Positions 7,408-15,379 of a stretch of 20,008 bases of DNA are shown piece after piece. The position numbers and the translations under genes were made by a program. Below the pieces are notes generated by a model. That model was given only the letters and a program-made list of their open reading frames with translations, searched no databases and was not told the origin of the DNA. Location of the stretch: NCBI GenBank assembly GCA_964417785.1, contig CAYQJO010000060.1, positions 1 through 20,008 of the forward strand, written 5' to 3'. Within the stretch, counting starts at the first letter, position 1; each line of letters begins with the position of its first letter. This DNA comes from DAOTUL01 sp034437435 (lineage in GTDB: Bacteria; Chloroflexota; Anaerolineae; Aggregatilineales; Phototrophicaceae).

Positions 7408-8117
7408 CTCTGCTAACCGTTGACGACATCCACACCTATTATGGCAAGATTCACGCCCTGAAAGGCATCTCACTCCATGTTGAGGAGGGCGAGGTTGTCA
7501 CCCTGATCGGCGGAAATGGGGCTGGCAAAACGACCACACTCAACACCATCAGCAGCATAACACCCGCCGCCGAGGGTCGCATCATGCTGGATGGTGAAGA
7601 CATCACCCATATGCCCGCCCACGAAATCGTCACCAAAGGTGTGATTCAATCGCCGGAAGGCCGCAAGATTTTCACTCGTTTGACCGTCCGCGAGAATCTG
7701 GAGATGGGCGCGTTTTTGCGCAACGACACCGCCGGAATCGCCCGCGACCGTGACTATGTCTTCGAGCGCTTCCCACGTCTTCAGGAACGCGAATCGCAGC
7801 TTGGTGGCACACTCTCCGGCGGTGAGCAGCAGATGCTGGCAATTGGCCGTGCGTTGATGGCCCGACCGCGCATCCTGCTGCTGGACGAACCATCGATGGG
7901 ATTGGCTCCGCTGCTGGTGGAGTTAATCTTCGACGTGATTACCTATCTCAACAAAGAGAGCAACACCACGATTCTGCTGGTGGAGCAGAACGCGCTGATG
8001 GCTCTGGGCGTCGCCCATCGGGGATATGTGCTGCAATCCGGCTACATCACCCAGACCGACGACGCCCGCACCTTGCAAAACGATCCCCGTATTATCGAGG
8101 CGTATTTAGGAGGATAA
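7404..8117 (+). CDS. livF: Branched-chain amino acid ABC transporter ATP-binding protein LivF
   Basis: This is the second ATPase of the transporter, 237 residues, cytoplasmic. Walker A is GGNGAGKTT (36-44), the family-typical SPEGRKIFTRLTVRENL follows at about 83-99, the signature is LSGGEQQMLAIGRAL (137-151), and Walker B is RILLLDEPSMGLAP (156-169). As usual in LivF, the switch position is VEQN (193-196) rather than a histidine. Length and motif order are normal for the family. The start overlaps the livG stop (ATGA). Its 3' end contains AGGAGG, which serves as ribosome binding site for the next gene, so translation of the two is probably linked. Confidence 0.94.
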   Translation: MTLLTVDDIHTYYGKIHALKGISLHVEEGEVVTLIGGNGAGKTTTLNTISSITPAAEGRIMLDGEDITHMPAHEIVTKGVIQSPEGRKIFTRLTVRENLEMGAFLRNDTAGIARDRDYVFERFPRLQERESQLGGTLSGGEQQMLAIGRALMARPRILLLDEPSMGLAPLLVELIFDVITYLNKESNTTILLVEQNALMALGVAHRGYVLQSGYITQTDDARTLQNDPRIIEAYLGG

Positions 8118-8119
8118 AA

Positions 8120-9073
8120 ATGAGCGTCTACACCATCAAGATACCAAATGGACTATCCATCAAAATAGCCATTCCGGCAAATACTGACAGTGATCAGATT
8201 GCACAGAACATTAAGACCGACGCTTTTCGATACGGCTGGCCGTTGCGCCTGTTTCTATGTCTCACCCAACCCGGTACGCGCGTGCTTGATCTTGGTGGAC
8301 ATATTGGCACCCTATCACTGGCTGCGGCAGCACTAGGCTGTGATGTCGCAACAGTCGAGGCATCACCACAAAATTATGCGTTGTTGATGGAGAGTATCGA
8401 GAAAAATCAATATAGAAACATCCGTGTATTTAATCGTTTTATCAGCGATACCCCTGGCACTGTCAGTTTTGTAGAGTCCGGGCCGGCCAGCCGCATGGCT
8501 TACTCACCACAAGACACATCTAACGCTCTGGAGGTGAACACGATCACGGGGCTTGAACTACTCGACGCAATCGGATGGGACAGACCAGATTATATTAAGC
8601 TTGATGTAGAGGGCATGGAAATACCAGCACTGCGCGGTATGGAGCCGATCCTGCGAAAGGATGACGCCCCTCCCATTGTCTATGAGTCGAACAGCGCGGC
8701 AATGTATAGATATGGCTTCTCAGTTGCCGATTTACGGACGTTATTGGAAGAGTTTGGATACAAGAACTATCTCATTGATGAAAATCGTCTACGCCCTATT
8801 GCGCGTGAAGATGTACAGGTGCTGACGGTTGTTGACCACCTTGCCGTAAAAGAGAATTTCGACGCAAACAGTCTCAATAAATGTTCGCCACGTTTCCAAT
8901 TCGCACCCGCACCAAACCGTGAGCAAATCATTGAACAGATTCTCTTGCAAGCCAGAAATAAACGGAAGCCACATCGACAAGCCCTTGCCAGAGCGCTGGC
9001 TCAACTTGGCGACGATGTTACATCTGACGATAGAGTGCAAGCGGTCCTGGCTGAGCTAAAGGATGTTATCTGA
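8120..9073 (+). CDS. FkbM-family SAM-dependent methyltransferase
   Basis: The 317-residue protein has a class I methyltransferase core: motif I is RVLDLGGHIGTLSLAAAALG (54-73), the acidic motif II is ATVEASPQNYALL (77-89), and the FkbM motif DYIKLDVEGMEIPALRG lies at 157-173. FkbM enzymes usually O-methylate sugars or natural products. The last 80 or so residues are basic and not part of the core. Start: AGGAGG (8108-8113) inside livF, six bases before the ATG, with two bases between stop and start, so it is probably co-transcribed with the transporter. Codon use looks more AT-rich than in the liv genes, which suggests separate origin. The neighbouring minus-strand operon makes a glycan, so a sugar of that glycan is a possible acceptor. 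Acceptor not known. Confidence 0.85.
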   Translation: MSVYTIKIPNGLSIKIAIPANTDSDQIAQNIKTDAFRYGWPLRLFLCLTQPGTRVLDLGGHIGTLSLAAAALGCDVATVEASPQNYALLMESIEKNQYRNIRVFNRFISDTPGTVSFVESGPASRMAYSPQDTSNALEVNTITGLELLDAIGWDRPDYIKLDVEGMEIPALRGMEPILRKDDAPPIVYESNSAAMYRYGFSVADLRTLLEEFGYKNYLIDENRLRPIAREDVQVLTVVDHLAVKENFDANSLNKCSPRFQFAPAPNREQIIEQILLQARNKRKPHRQALARALAQLGDDVTSDDRVQAVLAELKDVI

Positions 9074-11410
9074 TCGCACAAGGCGATAGTAAGCAAGTAT
9101 CTCATCAACTGTGCGTTCCCAGGAGAAGCGGCTGGCTTGCGCATGCCCCCGTTCGATCAGTGATGCGCGATACTCGGTGCTTGCCAGCAACTTCTCCATT
9201 CCCGACCGGATCGACTCGACGTCATACGGATCGACGTATTCAACTGCTTCACCACCCACTTCCGGCATGGAACTGGCATTAGAGGTCAAGACCGGCGTAC
9301 CGGACATCATCGCCTCGAGTATAGGAATACCAAAGCCTTCATAAAGCGATGGATAAGCGTAGAATGTCGCACCGGCGTACAGGGCCGCCAGGGTTTCATC
9401 ATCCACATCGTATACAATTTTTACGGAGGGGCCAATCAGGTGGTGCGCTTCTAGCTGACTTTGCAGGCGTTTGCCGATCACCTTTGAGGCGCACACCAGT
9501 ACCAGATCATGATCGGGTGGGTTCAGCTTGAGGAAGGCTTCGACCAGCCCCTGTGTGTTCTTGCGTGCTTCGGGTTGAGCCAGTGCCAGGATATAGTGCT
9601 TTGCACCAATCTGATCCAACAGAGGGCGTGCATAATGCCTGTCCGCATGCGCAAACAGGGTGTCTGCCGCCAGATGAACCACCTGTGTCCGGTCTTTAGC
9701 GATAGGGATCAGCGACAGCACATCCTGCTGCGTCGCATATGAATCGCACAGAATATAGTCACGCTGAACATCCACACTATCGAGCGCATAACGGATGGAT
9801 GGTACACCCTCCCCTCCCCAGAATTCCGGTCGCACCAGATAGATACAATCATGGACCGTCAGAATGCGGGTGGCATTCCCCGTATATAGGCGCGGCGGCA
9901 GTGGATTCACCGGCGAGTGATAAATATCCCATTGATCGCGTGTCGAAAAAGGGCTGTAAGTCAGGTGGCGCTGTTGCAGACGTTTGCTCAGGCGCTGCAA
10001 CCGCCCTTTTCCGCGTATATTGGGTGGTATGCGCCGCTCAACGGCATCGATGAAACGCCGAATACGTGGATGCTTCTCCTCATAACGCCAGCAGATTTCG
10101 CCGGTTGGGCCGGGCAGCAAGCCAGACTCAACCGCCACCGCCAATCCCGGCAAATCGTCTTCCGCCACGTCAGGATAAACAGCAGTTGAAACCTCGACCA
10201 TCTGGTCACGCGACAACAGTTCTCGATACAGAATGTCAGCATAGCGCGTAATGCCGGTAGGTCGAATCTGACGTCTGGCGGAATGGAGCAACCGCCATGT
10301 ATCCACCGTGACCGTAAACCGAGGCGTTGATTGCTGATCTTTGAAACGATCATGTGCTGCTTTGTAGGCATGCAACAAATCACGCCCGATTGTCTCCAAT
10401 GAAAAGCGCTGACTGTTGGCTTTGCCAGCAGCAACAAGTCGGTCATGCAAGACTTGATCGGATATCAGTTGGTTGATGGCTGCCGCCAGCGCATCTTCGT
10501 CGTGCGGATCGAACAAAAGCGCACCCTCACCGGCAATCTCCGGCAATGACATGGCATTTGACGCGACCACCGGCACCCCCATATGATATGCCTCGACCAC
10601 CGGATAACCATACCCTTCCGCCAGACTGGGTGTAACCACCGCGAATGCCAGATCGAAGAATATCGGATAGTCGGTATCGTCTACATGCCCAACCACACGG
10701 ATTCGGTCACTATCGACAACCTGTTGGCGCAGCCGCTCGAAACGTTCGGGTAAATGTGTCTCCCCGGTTGTCAGGACCAGATCAATATCTTTGACTTGAG
10801 CCAGTGCCTTGAACAATGTTTCGTGATTCTTGTGCGGACGGGCCGCCGCCGGATACAACAAAAACTGTTCTGGCAAACCATAACGCTCACGAACCGATTC
10901 CCGATCCACATCGGTGATCTCACGGTCAAATATCTGGCTGACTGCGCCATAGACACATCGGATTTTCTCCGGCGCGATTGCATAGCGGTTCACGATGTCG
11001 GTCCGCGTAAATTCCGAGTCGGCCACAATGAACGTGGCACGGCGACAGGTTTGTTGCAGCGCCTCACGTACCGTATAAGGGAAAACCTGTGGGAAATGTT
11101 CTGGGATGATGTCGTGGACGGTCACAACCGAGGCAACACGCGACTGATCCAGACAAAGCTCATTGAAGGGATAATGGATCACATCCAGGGTGTCGATGTA
11201 CTGTTGGAGTTCATCGGCAGATGTCACTTGCAGGCTGATTGGCCCACCTGTGGACGGCTCATAGACCGCCCGGTTGTCCTCAGTCACAAACAGAATGACA
11301 CTATCCTCCGCAGCGACCATCCGTAGTCCCCGCAGATAGCCCTGGACGACATTTGCCATACCCGTTTTGAGATGCGCCTGCCGTGAAGTCAGATCAATGC
11401 CGATGCGCAC
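9056..11410 (-). CDS. Tandem glycosyltransferase fusion (two GT4-like GT-B units)
   Basis: The 784-residue protein contains two complete GT-B glycosyltransferases in series. Unit 1 (about 1-355) has LTSRQAHLKTGMANVVQGYL at the acceptor side and the donor-site EX7E motif EGYGYPVVEA (E265, E273). Unit 2 (about 366-784) begins FTVTVDTWRLLHSARRQIRP and has its motif at EGFGIPILEA (E691, E699). Each has an ASN or TSN motif followed by a PE pair for nucleotide binding. Each unit probably adds one sugar from a nucleotide-sugar donor, so the fusion could build a two-linkage repeat. The start is GTG (plus 11408-11410), backed by GGAGG seven bases upstream. It is the last gene of the operon, 14 bases after the DUF115 stop, and overlaps the methyltransferase gene tail to tail by 18 bases. 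No membrane helix is visible. Confidence 0.88.
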   Translation of the reverse strand: MRIGIDLTSRQAHLKTGMANVVQGYLRGLRMVAAEDSVILFVTEDNRAVYEPSTGGPISLQVTSADELQQYIDTLDVIHYPFNELCLDQSRVASVVTVHDIIPEHFPQVFPYTVREALQQTCRRATFIVADSEFTRTDIVNRYAIAPEKIRCVYGAVSQIFDREITDVDRESVRERYGLPEQFLLYPAAARPHKNHETLFKALAQVKDIDLVLTTGETHLPERFERLRQQVVDSDRIRVVGHVDDTDYPIFFDLAFAVVTPSLAEGYGYPVVEAYHMGVPVVASNAMSLPEIAGEGALLFDPHDEDALAAAINQLISDQVLHDRLVAAGKANSQRFSLETIGRDLLHAYKAAHDRFKDQQSTPRFTVTVDTWRLLHSARRQIRPTGITRYADILYRELLSRDQMVEVSTAVYPDVAEDDLPGLAVAVESGLLPGPTGEICWRYEEKHPRIRRFIDAVERRIPPNIRGKGRLQRLSKRLQQRHLTYSPFSTRDQWDIYHSPVNPLPPRLYTGNATRILTVHDCIYLVRPEFWGGEGVPSIRYALDSVDVQRDYILCDSYATQQDVLSLIPIAKDRTQVVHLAADTLFAHADRHYARPLLDQIGAKHYILALAQPEARKNTQGLVEAFLKLNPPDHDLVLVCASKVIGKRLQSQLEAHHLIGPSVKIVYDVDDETLAALYAGATFYAYPSLYEGFGIPILEAMMSGTPVLTSNASSMPEVGGEAVEYVDPYDVESIRSGMEKLLASTEYRASLIERGHAQASRFSWERTVDEILAYYRLVRSDNIL

Positions 11411-11417
11411 GAATATG

Positions 11418-11422
11418 CCTCC
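11418..11422 (-). promoter_or_regulatory. Ribosome binding site that decides a GTG start
   Basis: GGAGG on the minus strand lies seven bases before GTG 11410. No ATG is present in frame between this site and the upstream gene's stop, so GTG is the likely start of the glycosyltransferase fusion. Confidence 0.7.
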
Positions 11423-11424
11423 GC

Positions 11425-12504
11425 CTAGAACAAAGATTCAAAATCAACACGTTCCAGCACTTCGAGCTTACCGCCGACAGTCGCATTGTAGAGGTGGCGT
11501 CCGCGCTTCTCGATCCCGGCCCGGCAGTCACCAAAGCCCTGAACCATCATCGAAACGTTGGGATTGTGCCATTTCTTACCCTTGCCGAAGTAGCGAGGAT
11601 CAAAGTGATTGGGGTCGTCATCCTGGGTACTCTCCAGGTTGAGCAAAACACCATCACCGAATTTATCCGGTCCGTCCTGCTTGACGGTCGGTAGCACCTT
11701 GTAGTCCGCATCTACACCAATCAGATAAATGGGATCAAAGCCCAGGTAGTAGGCGATCTGGATGGTCAGGGTCATGATGGTGCCACCGCCACCGAAGCCG
11801 GTATAAACCACCGTTGGCTCGAAACGATTGTCCAATCCATCCTGGCGTGAATTGTCCAGGTACCAGTAATGGTTGGATTGCTCCGCCAGCGTCTGGCGGT
11901 GCTTGGTAGCGAAGAACTTATAGTCAATATCCAGTGCGTCGATCTCAACTTTGTTATCCGGTACCACACGTAAATCAAAAGCCGAGTAGAAAGTCGGTCG
12001 CCAGTCGATCCGGTCGAACAACAGATAGATGCGGTTGACACCATAGGTATACTCGTTTTTGAGCAGATGCAGCGGCATGCGGTTGAGGCTGGGGCCGTTA
12101 CCAATCAAGAAGATACGCTCACCTTCGAACTGGTTATGCATTGCCTGCATCCGCTGAACATCAGATAGACGCGGCATTGGATCACCGGTGTAGGTCGGAT
12201 ACGGAAAGTGGATACGATCACTGAGAAACGGCTTCAGAATTGCACGCCCCGCATTCTTCGCCTTGCTGCCCATCGTCCGCACCAATAACTGGCGATCCTT
12301 GCTGCTGAACGCGGATGAGTCTTTCACAAACAGCCGCACCAGATTCAAGAACAGCAGCAGATTCTCCCGCGCCTCCCAGATACGTGCCTGCTGGAAAGCC
12401 AGAAGATAGTATCTCAGTTCAGCCATCTCACCCGACTCATAGAGCATCGACTGCGAGTGAATCCGAATTTCTTTTTGCTCTGGCTTGCGTTGTTGCTCAA
12501 TCAT
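11425..12504 (-). CDS. DUF115 / MptE-like protein, putative glycan transferase
   Basis: The 359-residue protein has a helical N-terminal region (1-120) followed by a Rossmann-like domain with IFLIGNGPSLNRMPLHLLKN (131-150), YGVNRIYLLF, YTGFGGGGTIMTLTIQIAYY (234-253), GFDPIYLIGVDADYKV (255-270), HFDPRYFGKG (300-309) and NATVGGKLEV (340-349). This pattern matches the DUF115 family, which includes archaeal 6-hydroxymethylpterin pyrophosphokinase MptE and the Maf flagellin-glycosylation proteins. It also resembles the GNGPSL site of some sialyltransferases. In a polysaccharide operon a sugar-transfer or nucleotide-sugar role is more likely than pterin synthesis. Start: the ATG overlaps the sulfotransferase stop (ATGA), with GAGGG five bases upstream. 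The exact reaction is unknown. Confidence 0.72.
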   Translation of the reverse strand: MIEQQRKPEQKEIRIHSQSMLYESGEMAELRYYLLAFQQARIWEARENLLLFLNLVRLFVKDSSAFSSKDRQLLVRTMGSKAKNAGRAILKPFLSDRIHFPYPTYTGDPMPRLSDVQRMQAMHNQFEGERIFLIGNGPSLNRMPLHLLKNEYTYGVNRIYLLFDRIDWRPTFYSAFDLRVVPDNKVEIDALDIDYKFFATKHRQTLAEQSNHYWYLDNSRQDGLDNRFEPTVVYTGFGGGGTIMTLTIQIAYYLGFDPIYLIGVDADYKVLPTVKQDGPDKFGDGVLLNLESTQDDDPNHFDPRYFGKGKKWHNPNVSMMVQGFGDCRAGIEKRGRHLYNATVGGKLEVLERVDFESLF

Positions 12505-13964
12505 GTTTGCCCTCTATCGCGTCTGGCGAGTATGGTTTCATACGCTTCATAAGTCATCGCTACCGTATCTGCATAAGCTTCAAAGTTAAACTCAGCATCC
12601 TGTCCCTCTCTGGCTCCCAGGAAACCGGTATTTGCTTTGTCCAGGCGCACCTCTCGCCGAGTTTTCTCGACGGCTAAATCAGCCAGATGGGATAGAACTT
12701 GCGTATCCTCTACCGGCCATAGCCGACGCAGTACCTTGACGAGTATCGCTTCGGGCGCTTGCTTCAACTCGTTGTAATCAACGATCAGGCATGGATAGTG
12801 TTCCGCGAACTCGGCAATGGCGCGAAAAGCGCGTAATACAAAATCGGGCAAGGCCGCCTCATCCAGATGCGCATACCATTCAGGATCACGCTGCTTGTAA
12901 TTCCAGAATGACGCCAGAACCGCCTTTGGATCGCGCACCTGACACACAAATTCAAATTGGGTTCCATATTCATTCTCTAACTGCCGCAGCCGCTCAATAA
13001 ACGCCAGCGCATCGTCCTGGAAAAACTCAGGATGGACCTTCTCCAATGCGAACGGTTGCTGGCTTGCCACCGGCAAATCGACGTCTGAGACTCTGAACAC
13101 CGGAATACGCGCACCCAACCCGGGTGTATTCTCCAGGTCCATCACCGCGTCCGGCCCATTGGCTAATCCTCTGGGATAGCGCCCACCCTTAAGTCCCAAC
13201 TGCTCAAAAATCACCACACTGGGATCAAACTCCAGATGCGGATGGCAGCGCAGCATATCCACAAACCATGTGCTGCCCGTCCTTTGCACTGTGAGTAAAA
13301 TCAGAATGCGCTCCGGCAGCACACGTCTCGAATCACGTTGTGCAAAACTGGCGATCCGCTCTGCTCGTTCCCTTCTCAAGGCGGCGGTGGTTCGCCGAGC
13401 CTCATCGGAAAGTCGTGAGTCAAGTTCTGTACGGGTAATCTTTAGCTGCTCATCCATCAACTGCAAACGCTGTCGGGTTCCCTTTAGGCGTTCCTCAACT
13501 GACTGCAATGCCTTACGGGTCTCCTGCAAACGCTGCGAGTCAGATTGAAGCGTCTGGCGCGTTTCCTGCAAGCGGATTTCTACAGCATGCATGCTTTGCC
13601 ACATCTCCTGCATAAGTTGCTCAATCGACTTTAGCATGCCATATAAATCGCTGAAGCTTCCTTCAAAGGCTTTGACGGTCTCCTGTAATGTGGTCAGATC
13701 ACTGGTACTGGACTTCGACTCAATTGCCTGAGTCAAATTGGAGATAGCCATTTCCGTCCGCTCAACATTCTGCCGCAAGTCATCAGTGATCTTCTGTTGC
13801 AGCAACTCGACTTCGCGGCGTAAATTGTGCTGGCGGGTCACATTAAGTAAGATCAGGACAACCCCTCCTCCCGCAACTAACCCTAATCCAAATGGCTCTG
13901 GTATAATCATCGCTGCGAGTGCAGCAACGACCGCCAGAGCAACCACTGCCCGTCTCTCTGGCAT
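12501..13964 (-). CDS. Membrane-anchored coiled-coil sulfotransferase
   Basis: With the start used here the protein has 487 residues. Residues 6-21 and 25-41 are hydrophobic, separated by a PEP turn and flanked by arginines, so they probably form a helical hairpin with both ends in the cytoplasm. A long coiled coil follows (about 46-200), with four 14-residue repeats at 132-187. The C-terminal half is a sulfotransferase: the PAPS 5'-phosphosulfate loop is LTVQRTGSTWFVDML (224-238), the 3'-phosphate site is VCQVRDPKAVLASFWNYK (340-357), and VDYNEL follows at 395-400. It should transfer sulfate from PAPS to an unknown acceptor, here probably the operon's glycan. I chose ATG 13964 over an upstream ATG at 14042. 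It gives a TGATG junction with the ABC ATPase stop, GGGAGG lies 11 bases upstream, and the first 26 residues of the longer frame only overlap the previous gene. Confidence 0.82.
   Translation of the reverse strand: MPERRAVVALAVVAALAAMIIPEPFGLGLVAGGGVVLILLNVTRQHNLRREVELLQQKITDDLRQNVERTEMAISNLTQAIESKSSTSDLTTLQETVKAFEGSFSDLYGMLKSIEQLMQEMWQSMHAVEIRLQETRQTLQSDSQRLQETRKALQSVEERLKGTRQRLQLMDEQLKITRTELDSRLSDEARRTTAALRRERAERIASFAQRDSRRVLPERILILLTVQRTGSTWFVDMLRCHPHLEFDPSVVIFEQLGLKGGRYPRGLANGPDAVMDLENTPGLGARIPVFRVSDVDLPVASQQPFALEKVHPEFFQDDALAFIERLRQLENEYGTQFEFVCQVRDPKAVLASFWNYKQRDPEWYAHLDEAALPDFVLRAFRAIAEFAEHYPCLIVDYNELKQAPEAILVKVLRRLWPVEDTQVLSHLADLAVEKTRREVRLDKANTGFLGAREGQDAEFNFEAYADTVAMTYEAYETILARRDRGQT
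13404..13571 (-). repeat. Four 14-residue coiled-coil repeats inside the sulfotransferase gene
   Basis: The encoded units are LQETRQTLQSDSQR, LQETRKALQSVEER, LKGTRQRLQLMDEQ and LKITRTELDSRLSD, each two heptads long (42 bases). The first two are the most alike, and the DNA shows the word CTGCAAACGCTG-like twice on the plus strand. The repeats are in frame and are part of the coiled coil, so copy-number change would lengthen or shorten the rod. Confidence 0.75.
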
Positions 13965-15379
13965 CAAACAGGTCGCCTCCCGTTGTACTGCCAGGGCAAA
14001 TCGACACCGATCAGCCCAGGACGCTGCCCCCCCGTATACCACTCAATCCGATTGGTAGTCTCATCAACCACCTCAAACTCAACTTCCACTTCATGGCGCT
14101 CATAGCGAATCTTATACGGGATGCCGAGAGTCACAGTGAGTGCATACTCCCCCACATTAAGCGTCATCGGTGGCATCTCAAGCTCTGCACAATAGGTCCC
14201 TGGATTGCGTATCTCGCGGAACGCCGGGTCGCTATCCGCATCACCGATACAAAGCACACGCTGCTTTTCGGGATAAGTCACGACAAACACAATCAAATGC
14301 CCCCGTACCGGTTCATTGATTTGATAGCTTATCTGAATGCGAAAACCCGCTGAAATATCGACCACATTCACATATTCATCCGCCGCATTCTTGAGACTGA
14401 CGGACTGAAGCGTCATCGGAGAAGCAGGATTTGGCGGCACCTGATAATAGCCTGGTTTCCGCACGGTCATAGTCTCATCGGAAGCTGTCTGCACGGTCTG
14501 TTCCTCCCGTTCGAGATCAGCCTGCTCGCGCTCGCGTTCCAGGGCTTCTTTCTTCTGTGCTGCCTCTCGTGCCAGCCGTCGCCGAATCTCCTGTGGACGT
14601 AGCACATGGTCAACATACTGTGCTACGATGCCCTCTGCTGGTCCACTGGCAACCATCTGCCCCTTCTCCAACCATACAACCTGGTCACACAAACGCAGGA
14701 TATGGCCGGTTGAGTGGCTGACTACCAGCACCGTTCGCCCTTCCCGCGCAATTTGCTCGATTTCCTGCATGCACTTCTCACGGAACCCTGCATCACCCAC
14801 AGCGAATGCTTCGTCCACAAGGAAGATGTCCGGGCGCATCATCGCCGCCACCGCGAATCCCAGCCGCACCTTCATACCGGAGGAATAGCGCTTGATCGGC
14901 GTTTCCATGAACTCTTCAATCTCGGAAAACGCCACAATCGAGTCGTAGCGGTCTTCAATCTCCTGAGCGGTCATCCCATGTACCGCCCCTTTGAGAAACA
15001 CATTCTCGCGCCCTGTGAGTTCAGGATGAAACCCGGCACTGGCTTCCAACAATGACCCAATCCGCCCCGTCGTGCGAATGTAACCCTCCGTCGGCTTGAC
15101 GATGTTGGCGATCATCTTGAGCAAGGTACTCTTGCCGCTGCCATTGACACCAATTAAACCAAGCGTTTCGCCCGGTTTGACGTCAAAGGAAACATCTTTG
15201 AGCGCCCAGAGTTCGCGGTCGGCATCGGTTGGCAGTTGATTCTGCCACATCGACCGTATCCGTTGGAAGGGCTGCGTGACTGTATCAAGTATCGCGGATT
15301 GCAGGTTCCGCTGCTCCGGTTTCAGGCTGCCGATGTGGTAGCGTTTACTGACATCATGAACATCGATAACAGGATTCAT
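13964..15379 (-). CDS. wzt: Polysaccharide ABC transporter ATPase with C-terminal glycan-binding-like domain (Wzt type)
   Basis: The 471-residue protein has an ABC domain (1-260) of the polysaccharide/teichoic acid exporter family: Walker A GVNGSGKST (77-85), RIGSLLEASAGFHPELTGRE (106-125), signature YSSGMKVRLGFAVA (165-178), Walker B IFLVDEAFAVGD (185-196), switch H222. A charged helical linker (about 262-300, rich in Arg and Glu) leads to a beta-rich domain (about 320-445; FRIQISYQINEPVRGHLIVF, GTYCAELEMPPMTLNVGEYA) that matches the Wzt C-terminal carbohydrate-binding domain. In O8/O9a systems this domain recognises the finished, capped polymer before export. It would drive transport through the permease encoded just upstream. 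Stop and start junctions are overlapping on both sides (ATGA with the permease, TGATG with the sulfotransferase), implying tight coupling. Confidence 0.88.
   Translation of the reverse strand: MNPVIDVHDVSKRYHIGSLKPEQRNLQSAILDTVTQPFQRIRSMWQNQLPTDADRELWALKDVSFDVKPGETLGLIGVNGSGKSTLLKMIANIVKPTEGYIRTTGRIGSLLEASAGFHPELTGRENVFLKGAVHGMTAQEIEDRYDSIVAFSEIEEFMETPIKRYSSGMKVRLGFAVAAMMRPDIFLVDEAFAVGDAGFREKCMQEIEQIAREGRTVLVVSHSTGHILRLCDQVVWLEKGQMVASGPAEGIVAQYVDHVLRPQEIRRRLAREAAQKKEALEREREQADLEREEQTVQTASDETMTVRKPGYYQVPPNPASPMTLQSVSLKNAADEYVNVVDISAGFRIQISYQINEPVRGHLIVFVVTYPEKQRVLCIGDADSDPAFREIRNPGTYCAELEMPPMTLNVGEYALTVTLGIPYKIRYERHEVEVEFEVVDETTNRIEWYTGGQRPGLIGVDLPWQYNGRRPV

Noticed and set aside
10754..11326. 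Plus-strand open frame of 190 residues opposite the GT fusion
   Set aside because: It is opposite the first GT-B unit, whose motifs are clear; the frame has no start signal and no family pattern.
13404..13571. CRISPR-like array
   Set aside because: The repeats are diverged, contiguous without spacers, in frame, and encode coiled-coil heptads.
13965..14042. 26 extra N-terminal residues for the sulfotransferase
   Set aside because: They lie inside the Wzt-type gene, are not hydrophobic like the following hairpin, and the TGATG junction at 13964 is a more natural start.
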